Shown here piece after piece: positions 1-8,915 of a stretch of 64,000 nt of DNA. The stretch is from Lachnospiraceae bacterium (GTDB lineage Bacteria; Bacillota; Clostridia; Lachnospirales; Lachnospiraceae). The position numbers and the translations under genes were made by a program. The stretch is from the NCBI GenBank assembly GCA_029054245.1, contig JAIDFQ010000041.1, forward strand, positions 1 through 64,000, written 5' to 3'. Every line of letters starts with the position of its first letter. The stretch's first letter is position 1. Under the pieces are notes generated by a model that made no database searches, was not told the DNA's origin, and saw only the letters and a list, made by a program, of their open reading frames with translations.

Positions 1-79
1 GGTGGGATTCGAACCCACGCGCCCTTTCGGACAAACGGTTTTCAAGACCGCCTCGTTATGACCACTTCGATACCTCTCC
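1..79 (-). tRNA. tRNA-Ser (anticodon UGA), 3' end cut by window edge
   Basis: Read on the minus strand the acceptor strand begins GGAGAGG at base 79, followed by a D arm, an anticodon stem-loop with CUUGAAA (anticodon UGA, serine), a long variable arm (GTCCGAAAGGGC region) as in class II tRNAs, and a T arm with GGTTCGAATCC. The last bases of the acceptor stem lie beyond base 1. The long variable arm supports serine over other identities. Confidence 0.95.
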
Positions 80-110
80 ATGTCGTGCGCCTTTGACCGG
101 CGCAAAAGTT

Positions 111-139
111 ATTCTAGCAAATACCTTGGTTCATGTCAA
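111..139 (-). promoter_or_regulatory. sigma-A promoter of tRNA-Ser
   Basis: On the minus strand TTGACA (139-134) and TAGAAT (116-111) are separated by exactly 17 bases. The -10 box ends about 32 bases before the tRNA 5' end, which leaves a short leader to be removed by RNase P. Confidence 0.85.
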
Positions 140-227
140 CACTTTTTTTTATTTTTTTAAATCAATTTTCCTTTCAACAATATTGCGATTCAAAATGTAA
201 GGATATTTAGATCAAAGGTGACGCCGA

Positions 228-253
228 CATGGCAGATTCTCTTCTCTGCCATG
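228..253. repeat. short hairpin of unknown role
   Basis: CATGGCAG (228-235) and CTGCCATG (246-253) are perfect inverted repeats around a 10-base loop. No T-run follows on either strand, so it is not a plain intrinsic terminator. It lies between the tRNA promoter and the terminator of the next gene. Confidence 0.4.
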
Positions 254-261
254 CGGACAAA

Positions 262-321
262 AAAAGAAGCAGGGTACCTGGCGGTATACGATACTACCGC
301 CCTTGCCCCCTGCCTTTTTTT
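262..321 (-). terminator. intrinsic terminator, possibly bidirectional
   Basis: A two-part stem (GCAGGG with CCCTGC outside, GCGGTA with TACCGC inside) is flanked by T-runs on both strands. It follows the minus-strand membrane-protein gene that ends at 335. Confidence 0.75.
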
Positions 322-334
322 AAAATCATTCCCT

Positions 335-1261
335 TCAAATAGAAGCTTCTAAAGCTCCCGATGGATTTTCATCTTTCGCTTTCCGAAACATTTCTCTGAA
401 TTTACTGGAAAGTTTACAAAGCTTATCATATAAATCATATGTAATTTCCGTTTGCGGCGCTACTTCCATATAAGAAACCATCATCTTTACCAGCATGTAG
501 CTGTCAATAAAAGCCGCCTTCACCACCATTGACACCATAAGCGCCAGTAGAAATGCTGCCAGCCCCGACCAGCCTAAAAGTGCAAAGATTCCTCCAATCA
601 AAACAAATGGAACGATCCATGCTACAAAAGTTGCAACAATCACAATCAGAGATGTGATAGCAGCATCCTTTAACAAATGCTTGGCATTCTGGAAATAAAT
701 CACCACTCCGTCACAGCCGCATTTAAAAGCGCCCTCATCTTTTTGATAAAAAGTATATCCTAAGCAACATTCATCTACATATCCCAGCGCAATGCCTATG
801 AAAACTTGCAGGAAATTAACCAGTGTACTGACTCCCGGTATCCCTCCAAAAATGTTATCAATTCCTCCTACGACTTTCTGTAGCTGCTTCACTGCCCCGC
901 TGATCAGCCTATCCAGTGCAAAATACGCATTCGATGCGGCAAAGCGATTCTTTACCATATCTTTCCCTGTTTCAATCATATTGTCAGGGATGTGACCACT
1001 AGTAACTGCCGTTGTAATAATTGCAACGTGCGCTGCCTTTATCATATAGCCCACATAATACATTACGAATTCATATACACCAATGGTTAAAAGCAGCCAT
1101 ATCGTTAACATAATCAATGTTGCCGCCTCGCTCCTAAGCAGCGCAGCGATTCCTGCACATATCCCTAGCAATAAAACGCAGATCAATGTAATAGCGGCAC
1201 CAATTGCCAGCTTCAGCCATACAAACTTCAAGGTTTTGAAATAAATGTTTTTTACGCTCAT
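335..1261 (-). CDS. polytopic membrane protein of unknown function
   Basis: A 308-residue protein that I do not assign to a named family. Hydrophobic segments near residues 17-43, 48-75, 150-165, 200-230 and 230-260 indicate four to six membrane spans. The C-terminal 40 residues are charged and probably cytoplasmic. The stretch around residues 170-185 has four cysteines (DECC, then KCGCDG), which could bind metal or form a disulfide. The start is supported by GGAGG six bases upstream. It is a single gene followed by a terminator at 262-321. Confidence 0.85.
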   Translation of the reverse strand: MSVKNIYFKTLKFVWLKLAIGAAITLICVLLLGICAGIAALLRSEAATLIMLTIWLLLTIGVYEFVMYYVGYMIKAAHVAIITTAVTSGHIPDNMIETGKDMVKNRFAASNAYFALDRLISGAVKQLQKVVGGIDNIFGGIPGVSTLVNFLQVFIGIALGYVDECCLGYTFYQKDEGAFKCGCDGVVIYFQNAKHLLKDAAITSLIVIVATFVAWIVPFVLIGGIFALLGWSGLAAFLLALMVSMVVKAAFIDSYMLVKMMVSYMEVAPQTEITYDLYDKLCKLSSKFREMFRKAKDENPSGALEASI

Positions 1262-1377
1262 CGTTTTCCTCCATTCACCCTCATTCTTATATCAGAATTG
1301 ATTCTTTATGTCAGAATATTACAAATGAGCCATAGAATCTACCATTTGAAATGTGCAATTACTGCAACCTCGATTTG

Positions 1378-1788
1378 CTATTGCGCATATATTTTATGCT
1401 TTATTTCATCAATGATCTTAGAAATCGTATCCAATGTATCTATAATAGACTCCATCCTTATTTTTTCTTCATCATCGATGATGCCATCTTTCATAATATC
1501 AACAAGTTCTTTTGAAATGTTATCCATATCTTGTGCTGAGCCCAAAAATTTAAGCACAACCCGATCCAGGCTTTCATGATTGTTCAACTGAAAATGATCC
1601 TTTAACAAATAATCTGTTGACACTGCAAAAAAGTCACTGATTGCAATGACTTTATCCGTTTCCGGCAGAGTCGTTCCAAGTTCCCATTTTGAAACAGCTT
1701 GTCGACTTACATTTAGTTTTTCTGCCAATACCTCCTGTGAATATCCATATTGTGACCTTAATTTCAACAATTTTTCCGCAAAATTCAT
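1378..1788 (-). CDS. XRE-family helix-turn-helix transcriptional regulator
   Basis: A 136-residue protein. Residues 1-60 form a Cro/C1-type helix-turn-helix (YSQEVLAEKLNVSRQAVSKWE is the recognition region, about residues 16-36). The remainder is acidic and helical, with no known ligand domain, and probably serves dimerisation. GGAGGT lies nine bases before the ATG. It follows the alarmone synthetase gene on the same strand (about 100 bases apart). The target is unknown. Confidence 0.9.
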   Translation of the reverse strand: MNFAEKLLKLRSQYGYSQEVLAEKLNVSRQAVSKWELGTTLPETDKVIAISDFFAVSTDYLLKDHFQLNNHESLDRVVLKFLGSAQDMDNISKELVDIMKDGIIDDEEKIRMESIIDTLDTISKIIDEIKHKIYAQ

Positions 1789-1892
1789 TGTGCCTTACCT
1801 CCCACACGGATTATATTTTATCGCAGGATAGAAATCAACCATTTGCGGTGGCAATATCGCAACTTCAGGTTGCTTCTTCTGTATTTTTTCTT

Positions 1893-2543
1893 TCATCCCG
1901 TTTTTTGTTCCATCACTTGTGCACTCTCCATGCGTTCTCGAAGCTGCAGCATTTTCTTGTCGATCTTGTAGATGGCTTTGGCACACTCTTTTAAATCTTT
2001 TTCAAACTCGTTTTTCCCGTAATTTCCCTTCTTATATACAAAATGATGTTCCACTACTGCCCATAAGTTCATTGCCTGCGTTCTGATTTGTATCTCAACC
2101 TTTCTCTTTAAAGCCCCCTCTACCGGCACCAGCACAATTACATGCAGGCTCTGATAACCGCTCGCTTTCGGTCTTTTCACATAGTCTTTCGTCTTAACGA
2201 TTTCGACTTCATCATCTTCTTTTAAGGCTTCTACTAACTTATAAATATCATCCAGAAAGTTACATACGACCCTCACCCCGGAAATATCATTCAAACGCTC
2301 CTGCGCCGTCTCTTTCTCTATGTGATACTTTTTCTTGAGCATTTTATGCAAGCAGCTTTCCGGTGTTTTGATCCGAAAGGTAATCTGACTAATAAAGGTT
2401 CTGCCAAGCTGCCTTGAATAATCAACATTAATTTTCGCCAGCTTCTGCTGCGTTCTTCGGCACGCTTCCCTGTAAGGAACCAGAAAAGAGGCTTCTCCCA
2501 TCTGCTTTAAAAAGCTCTGGTATTGTTCTTCCGTCGTGTCCAT
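1893..2543 (-). CDS. small alarmone synthetase (RelA/SpoT synthetase domain, RelQ-like)
   Basis: This 216-residue single-domain (p)ppGpp synthetase would transfer pyrophosphate from ATP to GDP or GTP. The RelA/SpoT synthetase motifs are visible: DISGVRVVCNF around residue 93, the KDYVKRPKASGYQSLH substrate loop around 122-137, and EIQIRTQAMNLWAVVEH around 151-167. There is no HD hydrolase, TGS or ACT domain, so it is a SAS enzyme, not Rel. The C-terminal tail is helical, as in RelQ tetramers. A possible promoter (TTGGCA, 18 bases, CATAAT) precedes it. Confidence 0.92.
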   Translation of the reverse strand: MDTTEEQYQSFLKQMGEASFLVPYREACRRTQQKLAKINVDYSRQLGRTFISQITFRIKTPESCLHKMLKKKYHIEKETAQERLNDISGVRVVCNFLDDIYKLVEALKEDDEVEIVKTKDYVKRPKASGYQSLHVIVLVPVEGALKRKVEIQIRTQAMNLWAVVEHHFVYKKGNYGKNEFEKDLKECAKAIYKIDKKMLQLRERMESAQVMEQKTG

Positions 2544-2652
2544 ATTCTGTCGTTTCCTTCCATACTCATACTCCCTATTATTTTAGGCTCTGAATACCAT
2601 TATTATGTGAAAGTCGTGCAGAATATGCCAAATATGAAAAAATATGCCTTTG

Positions 2653-3531
2653 TTAAATTTTGATGCTTAATGCCAAATATCCCACTCCTGTATTAAACAG
2701 CATACTATACTGGGGATATTCCTTTCCAAAATCCTGGCTTAGCTGATCCGTGCTTAAGAGATTGACCTTTTCAAGTTTATACATTCCCAATGAGTTATAG
2801 TAAGAACCCACACGCTTCATAAACTGCTGGGTAATCAGACTGCCTGCATCTGCTACCACTTTACTTACTTTCGTAAGCTGCTTGCCTAAAAGCTGATTAA
2901 TGATATGTAAAAGCAGTCTTTCTTCCAACACAAAAAAGACATGGATCCTCTTATTCTCCTCATAGCGGTAATTCAAACGATAACATATTCTTTTGCCAAA
3001 GTCCTCCCCAGCGTAATGTTCACTGATAACCTGTGCCTCAACCCCAAGCAGCTCCTTTATGACCCGGGCGGCTGCCTCCTCTAACACAGACAGCTCCTCC
3101 GTCCTTTCATACTTCCATTTGTTTGAAATCCTTCCTGTAATAGCATGGTCTTCGAGCATGATGTGTCCCGTCAGCCATCCGATGCAGATTCCCAAAAAAT
3201 GCTGAACAGATTCCACCGAATAGTCTGACTCGATCATATCCCTTTCAAGCGCTGGAAGCGTCTTCTCCTTCAGATCATCATGAACACGCTTATGCGCAGC
3301 ATACCCACTGTAATTGATGGACTTCATATATGCTTCTTCGTCGGCAAAATGCTTGAGTGTATAGCTTTTAAAATATTTTATCCCTTCCCCGCAGACCCAC
3401 TGTCTGCCTTTTTCATCTTCCTGGTCATAGTTAAGCATTTTGTTTACAATGGAAAAAAGTCTTTGATGCGCTTTGTCTACCGATTCTACTCCAATATTGA
3501 AACGATCATGCCACAGTATCTTTGTCGTCAT
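2653..3531 (-). CDS. bacteriohemerythrin with an additional C-terminal domain
   Basis: Residues 1-135 are a hemerythrin four-helix bundle that binds O2 at a di-iron site. The ligand pattern is present: H22, H61-x3-E65, H80-x3-H84 and HIMLED near residue 121. Bacterial hemerythrins are usually about 135-150 residues; this one is 292. The second half (about 150-292) carries no iron motif. Its LLLHIINQLLGK and VADAGSLITQQF segments resemble the CheX-like phosphatase fold, but that is only an impression. It is the last gene of the long operon, 13 bases after ispD. A role in oxygen sensing or scavenging in an anaerobe is inferred. Confidence 0.85.
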   Translation of the reverse strand: MTTKILWHDRFNIGVESVDKAHQRLFSIVNKMLNYDQEDEKGRQWVCGEGIKYFKSYTLKHFADEEAYMKSINYSGYAAHKRVHDDLKEKTLPALERDMIESDYSVESVQHFLGICIGWLTGHIMLEDHAITGRISNKWKYERTEELSVLEEAAARVIKELLGVEAQVISEHYAGEDFGKRICYRLNYRYEENKRIHVFFVLEERLLLHIINQLLGKQLTKVSKVVADAGSLITQQFMKRVGSYYNSLGMYKLEKVNLLSTDQLSQDFGKEYPQYSMLFNTGVGYLALSIKI

Positions 3532-3543
3532 ACATCTTCTCCT

Positions 3544-4263
3544 TTATCTTCCCAAAAAATTTTCTGCAATCAAAATGTCTTCAGGCGTTGTTATTTTTAT
3601 GTTTTCGTAAGACCCCTGTACCAGTTTGACAGAATGACCCGTCAGGGTTTCTACCACCATCGCGTCATCTGTAACTGCAATCCCCTTCCTCTGTAATTTT
3701 TCCTCTTGTGATATCAATTTGTGATAGGCGTCTTTTATTAAATAATAATCGAATACCTGCGGCGTCTGTACCATCCATACCAGATTTCGGTTAGGTGTAG
3801 ATACAATGTTCCCTGCTTCATCCGCAATCTTAATGGTGTCCTTTACAGGCATACCCACTGCACAGGCCCTGTATTCCTTCACACAGGATAACGCTCTTTC
3901 CAGAATTTCTTCTGTGACCATCGGTCTGGCTCCATCGTGGATAAACACATACCCACATTCCTTTATACAGTCAAGCCCCACAGCCACTGAATGATAGCGT
4001 TCTTTTCCCCCTTCCACAATTTGAATCACCTTGTCAAACCCATATTTTTCAACGATCTCTTTTTTGCAATATTCCTGATCTCCAGGCGCTACTACCAGCA
4101 CAATTTCATCTATAAAGCTTTCCTGGAATATTTTCAACGCATAATAGATGATTGGTCTGTCTTTCATCAGCATATATTGCTTTTTCGTACTGCTCCCCAT
4201 TCGTTTACCGCTGCCTGCTGCCAGAATGACTGCAGCAGTACGCATTTTTTCTAGATTACTCAT
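3544..4263 (-). CDS. ispD: 2-C-methyl-D-erythritol 4-phosphate cytidylyltransferase
   Basis: The third step of the MEP isoprenoid pathway: MEP + CTP to CDP-methylerythritol + PPi, in the cytoplasm. The 239 residues cover the whole enzyme. The nucleotide-binding loop AAGSGKRMGSSTKKQY (about 15-30), the DGARP motif (about 111-115) and VTDDA near the C terminus match the IspD family. IspF is not fused to it, and the other MEP genes are not in this window. The start is preceded by a GGGGAAAGG ribosome binding site. It follows tsaD by 22 bases. Confidence 0.95.
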   Translation of the reverse strand: MSNLEKMRTAAVILAAGSGKRMGSSTKKQYMLMKDRPIIYYALKIFQESFIDEIVLVVAPGDQEYCKKEIVEKYGFDKVIQIVEGGKERYHSVAVGLDCIKECGYVFIHDGARPMVTEEILERALSCVKEYRACAVGMPVKDTIKIADEAGNIVSTPNRNLVWMVQTPQVFDYYLIKDAYHKLISQEEKLQRKGIAVTDDAMVVETLTGHSVKLVQGSYENIKITTPEDILIAENFLGR

Positions 4264-4284
4264 GCACCTTTCCCCACAATCAGC

Positions 4285-5310
4285 TTAGCGCCTCTCGCCA
4301 AGCTTTAAATTCGGCACCGCATTTAAATCAAACCCGTGACGCACACCTTTTTGATATTCGTAATAAGCGGCTGTGCCTATCATGGCTGCATTATCTGTAC
4401 AGTATACAGGCGACGGATGATAAAATGCAATCTCCTCTGCTCTGCAAGCCTTATCAAAAGCCGCCCTAAGCCCACTGTTAGATGCTACGCCCCCTGCAAT
4501 GGCAAACTTTTTGCAGCCATATCTTCTGACTGCTTCCATGGAATGCTCCACCAGCACGTCGATCACTGCTTTTTGAAAGGACGCTGCTACATCTGCCGTA
4601 TGAATTTCTTCCCCTTTCATCTGACAGGAATTTAGGTAATTCAAGACCGCTGATTTCAGACCGCTAAAGCTGAAATCGTACTGCGCATCTGAAACCTTTG
4701 CCCTGGGAAATGCAATCGCATCGGGGTTGCCTTCCTTTGAGACCTTATCAATCTTAGGTCCCCCCGGATATCCAAGACCGATAGCGCGGGCAACTTTGTC
4801 AAATGCTTCTCCTGCGGCATCATCTCTGGTCCTTCCGATAATCTCATATTCTCCATAATCCTTCACCACCACCAGATGGGAATGCCCTCCCGATACTACC
4901 AAACATATAAAAGGCGGTTCCAGTTCTTTATTTTCAATGTAATTCGCGCTGATATGTCCTTCGATATGATGCACGCCCACAAGCGGGATGTCGGAAGCAA
5001 AGCTGATTGCCTTGGCTGCCGATACCCCCACCAACAATGCCCCCACCAGACCGGGACCATAGGTGACAGCAATCGCACTCATCTGGGATAGTTCTTTTTC
5101 TGCGTCCACAAGCGCCTGCCCAATTACCTGATTGATCTTCTCTATATGTTTGCGGGATGCAATCTCCGGCACCACCCCACCGTATTCCGTATGAAGTGCA
5201 ATCTGAGAGTAAATAACATTTGACAGCACTTCTCTTCCATTCTTTACCACTGCCGCTGCTGTTTCATCACAGGAACTTTCAACCGCCAGTATGTAAATAT
5301 CCTTTTCCAT
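4285..5310 (-). CDS. tsaD: tRNA N6-threonylcarbamoyladenosine transferase subunit TsaD
   Basis: The catalytic ASKHA-fold subunit that transfers the threonylcarbamoyl group to A37 of ANN-decoding tRNAs, acting with TsaB and TsaE. It is full length at 341 residues. Motifs: an N-terminal ESSCDET, the metal-binding HHIEGH (about 111-116), SGGHSHL, a glycine-rich [10 protein letters not shown] and a terminal CTDNAAMIG. TsaB and TsaE are encoded upstream in the same operon, so three of the four bacterial t6A genes are linked here. A perfect GGAGG lies five bases before the ATG. Confidence 0.97.
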   Translation of the reverse strand: MEKDIYILAVESSCDETAAAVVKNGREVLSNVIYSQIALHTEYGGVVPEIASRKHIEKINQVIGQALVDAEKELSQMSAIAVTYGPGLVGALLVGVSAAKAISFASDIPLVGVHHIEGHISANYIENKELEPPFICLVVSGGHSHLVVVKDYGEYEIIGRTRDDAAGEAFDKVARAIGLGYPGGPKIDKVSKEGNPDAIAFPRAKVSDAQYDFSFSGLKSAVLNYLNSCQMKGEEIHTADVAASFQKAVIDVLVEHSMEAVRRYGCKKFAIAGGVASNSGLRAAFDKACRAEEIAFYHPSPVYCTDNAAMIGTAAYYEYQKGVRHGFDLNAVPNLKLGERR

Positions 5311-5360
5311 CTTTACCTCCGTCGCGAAACACTTTCATGCAAAAAGCCGCATAGTTCCTC

Positions 5361-5957
5361 TTACTGCCCGCTGCCGTTTTGCCCGCCATCCTCATCCATG
5401 GTCCAGCCGTAGATTTTCCAATGCCCGTCCGCGTCTTTTCGCAAAAGAAAGATTTCCTTTGAAGATGCAAGTTTTGTTCCCTTCCGCAGGGTAAACGTAC
5501 ATCTCATCTGTGCCCAACTGTAACCGTCCTGCGTAAACTGCTCCACATCCACGCTGGAGGCAGGGGCAAAGGAGGATATGACCACACCCTCTTCTTTAAA
5601 CTGATTGACGTCCCATTTCAAGTTTTCAATATATTGTTTTTCTGTATTATTTGCAAGCAGCTCCTCGTCATACAGCTTTCTTGCCTGCATCGCCAAATCC
5701 GTAAATTCCTCATCTGTATAGTCGCCCCCGTACAGACATTGGGCAACTTCGCAGAAATATTTCACCACTTCTCTCGGCGTCGGCGGATAATTTTTGTCCA
5801 GATTTCGGAGCAGCAATTCCTGGGCTGCACTGATTTTGACACCATCCTTTGAATCTTGTTTTGGCTTTTTGTTGGAAAGATAATAAAAATAGCCAAGCAC
5901 TAGACATACCAGTATAACGCCGATAATTAAGACTTTCACTCCTGTTTGCTTCTTCAT
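5361..5957 (-). CDS. membrane-anchored protein of unknown function
   Basis: A 198-residue protein with a short positive N terminus and one hydrophobic segment (about residues 8-28), with no lipobox cysteine. It is therefore probably anchored in the membrane with the remainder outside. The external part ends in a compact beta region (RCTFTLRKG, EIFLLRKDADGHWKIYGW) that looks like an NTF2/SnoaL-like fold. Similar proteins are common in Lachnospiraceae without known function. It sits between rnz and tsaD and is likely cotranscribed. Confidence 0.8.
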   Translation of the reverse strand: MKKQTGVKVLIIGVILVCLVLGYFYYLSNKKPKQDSKDGVKISAAQELLLRNLDKNYPPTPREVVKYFCEVAQCLYGGDYTDEEFTDLAMQARKLYDEELLANNTEKQYIENLKWDVNQFKEEGVVISSFAPASSVDVEQFTQDGYSWAQMRCTFTLRKGTKLASSKEIFLLRKDADGHWKIYGWTMDEDGGQNGSGQ

Positions 5958-5990
5958 TCGGATCTTCTCCTTCCCCGATTTTCTCTTTCT

Positions 5991-6914
5991 TTATTCTTTT
6001 GTTTCCTCATCTTCAAACATCAATTCTATTGACTTTCCATCCTTGCAGGTCTCTGCCCTAGGAAAGATCTTCCTTACTGCCGGCAGATATTCTTCCGGTC
6101 TGTTTAAGGACGGACTATAGTGTGTCAGCCAAAGCCTTGAAACCTCCGCCCGCTTAGCAAGCTCTGCCGCCTCATAAAAGGTCATATGCTTATTTTCTTT
6201 TGCTTTTGCCTTCTTATCCGGTTCGCCATACATCCCTTCACAGATAAAGAGATCTGACCCAGCCGCATGCTTTACGATTCCCTCCGTGGGTCTTGTATCC
6301 GTGCAGTAAGTCACCTTAAGTCCCTTCCTTGCTCCCCCAAGGACCATTTCCGGCACAAGTGTCATTTCCCCTGTATCTATGGTTTCTCCATGCTGCAGGC
6401 GGTTCCAGTATTTCTTTTCAATCCCCAAAGCAACAGCTTTGTCAACTTGGAATTTACCAATTCGGTCAATAGAAAGGGTATAACCATAACAGGGAACATT
6501 ATGATTTACCTTAAAAGCTTCCATCTTAAATCCGTCAAAGCGAATCGTATGTTCTGCTTCATTCAGCTCCAGACAGTCTATCACGAAGGGCAACTCGGGT
6601 GCAATCACCCGGAGGGATGCAACCACCCTTGAAAGTCCTTTCGGTCCCACTAAAAGAAGCGGCTCTGTCCGTTCTGCATTTCCCATCGTGAGAAGCATTC
6701 CCGGCAGTCCGCTGATATGGTCTGCATGAAAGTGGGTGAAGCAGATCACATCAATAGGCTTCGGGCTCCACCCCTTTTCCTTCATGGCGATCTGCGTTCC
6801 TTCCCCACAATCGATCAATATACTTTGTCCATTATATCTGGCCATCATGGATGTCAGCCACCTGTAAGGGAGCGGCATCATTCCTCCTGTCCCTAATAAG
6901 CAGATATCCAGCAT
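5991..6914 (-). CDS. rnz: ribonuclease Z (tRNA 3' processing endonuclease)
   Basis: A metallo-beta-lactamase-fold nuclease that removes 3' trailers from tRNA precursors. The zinc motif THFHADH is at about residues 60-66, with further ligands in NHNVP, a CTDTRP segment and LTHYSPS near the C terminus. I place the start at the ATG at 6914 (MLDICLLGTGG). GGAGG lies just before it, and family members begin at this point. An upstream in-frame TTG at 6950 would add 12 residues without family support. The enzyme is 307 residues from this start. Confidence 0.93.
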   Translation of the reverse strand: MLDICLLGTGGMMPLPYRWLTSMMARYNGQSILIDCGEGTQIAMKEKGWSPKPIDVICFTHFHADHISGLPGMLLTMGNAERTEPLLLVGPKGLSRVVASLRVIAPELPFVIDCLELNEAEHTIRFDGFKMEAFKVNHNVPCYGYTLSIDRIGKFQVDKAVALGIEKKYWNRLQHGETIDTGEMTLVPEMVLGGARKGLKVTYCTDTRPTEGIVKHAAGSDLFICEGMYGEPDKKAKAKENKHMTFYEAAELAKRAEVSRLWLTHYSPSLNRPEEYLPAVRKIFPRAETCKDGKSIELMFEDEETKE

Positions 6915-6968
6915 CTTTCCTCCAAACTGAATATTGACCATCCCAGCCAATTCTAAAACGAGGAGATT

Positions 6969-7217
6969 TTAAATCAGTTCTATTGCCTCCTCTTCTTCCA
7001 CCGGAATGGCAAATCCTTTAATCATTTTATCATAACATTCCTCGCACAAGTCGAAGGAATGTCTGCTTCCATCCTTATTGCTGAAATATCCAAACTGAAT
7101 ATTTCCGCTAAAACATCCTTCCTTGATTATTCCATTTTTAACATTTAATTCTTTTTTGCACTGATTGCAAATAACAGCTGAAAGCTCATTTTTGTTCTTA
7201 TCTAAATAAATCCGCAT
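6969..7217 (-). CDS. small zinc-ribbon-like protein of unknown function
   Basis: An 82-residue protein with two CxxC pairs (CNQC around 17-20 and CEEC around 58-61), likely holding one zinc. The C terminus is very acidic (EEEEAIE). A strong AAAGGAGG precedes the start. It lies between rimI and rnz, in line with the operon. No function is known to me. Confidence 0.8.
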   Translation of the reverse strand: MRIYLDKNKNELSAVICNQCKKELNVKNGIIKEGCFSGNIQFGYFSNKDGSRHSFDLCEECYDKMIKGFAIPVEEEEAIELI

Positions 7218-7301
7218 GGTCTTATCCTCCTTTGGTATCCTCTAAGTACCATTATACATAAAAGAGAAATAAGGAACAGTGGTAATTCTTCCATGCCCTT
7301 C

Positions 7302-7736
7302 CTATCTTTTCCACATGATCAGTGCATCTTCATCCGGCTTGTCATAAAAGTGAGGTCTAACCCCCTCCCCCTTAAAACCAAGCCGTTCATAAAGTCTGAT
7401 TGCCGGCTGATTACTGACCCGTACCTCTAAGGTGCAGTCCCCAATTCCGGCTTTAACCGCCTCTTTTAACATATATTCCATCATCTTTAAAGCAATGCCT
7501 TTTCTTCTGTAAGAAGGCGCCACCACTACATTGGTGATTTCCCCCTCACCGGCAATGTTTCTGATTCCACAGCAGCCTGCAATTTTTCCGTCTAATTCTG
7601 CCACATAATAGTACGCATAATCAGCCTCCACCATTTCCAGAAAATCCTTTGCCGACCACGGCATGGAGAACACTTCGCTTTCGATTTTGCTGACGACTTC
7701 CACATCATCTGCTTTCATTTCCCTAATCAGCAACAC
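7302..7736 (-). CDS. rimI: ribosomal-protein-alanine N-acetyltransferase RimI
   Basis: A 144-residue GNAT enzyme, related to those that acetylate the N-terminal alanine of ribosomal protein S18. The acetyl-CoA loop YRRKGIALKMM (about 88-98) and the closing NQPAIRLYERLGF motif are present. The gene starts with GTG inside the end of tsaB (10-base overlap), with GGGAG at proper distance, so translation is coupled. Linkage tsaE-tsaB-rimI is a classical Bacillota arrangement. Confidence 0.92.
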   Translation of the reverse strand: MLLIREMKADDVEVVSKIESEVFSMPWSAKDFLEMVEADYAYYYVAELDGKIAGCCGIRNIAGEGEITNVVVAPSYRRKGIALKMMEYMLKEAVKAGIGDCTLEVRVSNQPAIRLYERLGFKGEGVRPHFYDKPDEDALIMWKR

Positions 7737-8449
7737 TTTTCTGCTTTCTCCCTTTCAGCCTGCGATAATCTTAAGTATTCCGGCGCATGATCCTTTGCTG
7801 CCACATAATTTCCTTCTTTAAAGTACTCAATGGCAAGGAATGCGAACGCCGCCGAACGCTGCCTGTTCATGTGGGCAGGTGCAAACCCATACGGAACATG
7901 CATAAGCTCTGACAGCCTTCCGGCAAAAACGGGCACTCCGTCCCCTAAAAAGATGACTTCTCTTCCGTATGCATTACATTTAGCCGCAATTTCCTCAATG
8001 GAAACCGCACATTGGGGCAGAAGTCTTGCCAGTTCATACAAGACAGGCGCCTCCTGTTTTTTATTAAATTCGTAAATCCCTGTATAAACCTGATTTCTTC
8101 TCGCATCCATGATAGGACAGATAAGTTTATCTGTTCCGTACAGACAACATGCCATGCCGTCCAATGTGGGTATCTCGATAAGAGGTATCTCAAGCGCCAA
8201 TCCAAGCCCCTTCGCTGTTGCCGATCCGATCCGAAGCCCCGTAAAGGAGCCAGGTCCCTTTGCCAGCGCAATGGCGTCAACCGTCTTTAAATCAAGCTTT
8301 ACCATCTTCTTAAGTTCATCCAGCATAGGGAGCAGGGTCTCGGAGTGGGTTTTTTTGTATTGAACATTGTACTCTGCAATGAGAATATCATCTTCCACCA
8401 CCGCCACAGAAGCCACCAGCCCCGAGCTGTCAATTGCTATTATCTTCAT
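7727..8449 (-). CDS. tsaB: t6A biosynthesis subunit TsaB
   Basis: A 240-residue ASKHA-fold partner of TsaD, needed for t6A37 tRNA modification but without catalysis of its own. The N-terminal IDSSGLVASVAV and the GPGSFTGLRIG motif (about 66-76) are diagnostic. It sits between tsaE and rimI, overlapping rimI. Confidence 0.95.
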   Translation of the reverse strand: MKIIAIDSSGLVASVAVVEDDILIAEYNVQYKKTHSETLLPMLDELKKMVKLDLKTVDAIALAKGPGSFTGLRIGSATAKGLGLALEIPLIEIPTLDGMACCLYGTDKLICPIMDARRNQVYTGIYEFNKKQEAPVLYELARLLPQCAVSIEEIAAKCNAYGREVIFLGDGVPVFAGRLSELMHVPYGFAPAHMNRQRSAAFAFLAIEYFKEGNYVAAKDHAPEYLRLSQAEREKAEKCC

Positions 8450-8464
8450 GTCAGACTATCTTCC

Positions 8465-8899
8465 TCATTTTCTTTTAATACTGATTTTCCTGTAATCAAA
8501 ACCTTTTTCCAAATCCTTGGAAATGGTAATCTGGGTATACTGCTCCGGTAAAATCTCTTCAATCAGATCTGCCCACTCAATCAGGCAGATTCCCTCTCCA
8601 TAAAAGCAATCCTCATATCCTATCTCATCCATCTCGGACACATCGCCAATCCGGTATACATCAAAATGATAAAATGGGCACCTTCCTTCCTCATATACCT
8701 GCAAAATCGTGAAGGTAGGGCTGTTTACCGGCTCTGTTATCCCTAATCCTGCTGCCACGCCCTTAGTAAAAATCGTTTTGCCAACGCCCAAATCGCCAAT
8801 CAGCGTATAGATACTTCCGGGGACTGCTTGTGCCCCGATTTTCCTGCCCAGTTCAAAGGTTTCCTCTGGGCGATAGGTTTCCACAAGTATTTCTTCCAT
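8465..8899 (-). CDS. tsaE: t6A biosynthesis ATPase TsaE
   Basis: A 144-residue P-loop protein that drives the TsaBD cycle. Walker A GDLGVGKT is at about residues 35-42. NSPTF and the YHFDVYRI/IEWADLI segments are typical of the family. It is 16 bases upstream of tsaB and has its own GAGGAA ribosome binding site. Confidence 0.95.
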   Translation of the reverse strand: MEEILVETYRPEETFELGRKIGAQAVPGSIYTLIGDLGVGKTIFTKGVAAGLGITEPVNSPTFTILQVYEEGRCPFYHFDVYRIGDVSEMDEIGYEDCFYGEGICLIEWADLIEEILPEQYTQITISKDLEKGFDYRKISIKRK

Positions 8900-8915
8900 C
8901 TGTTCCTCTTTTCCT

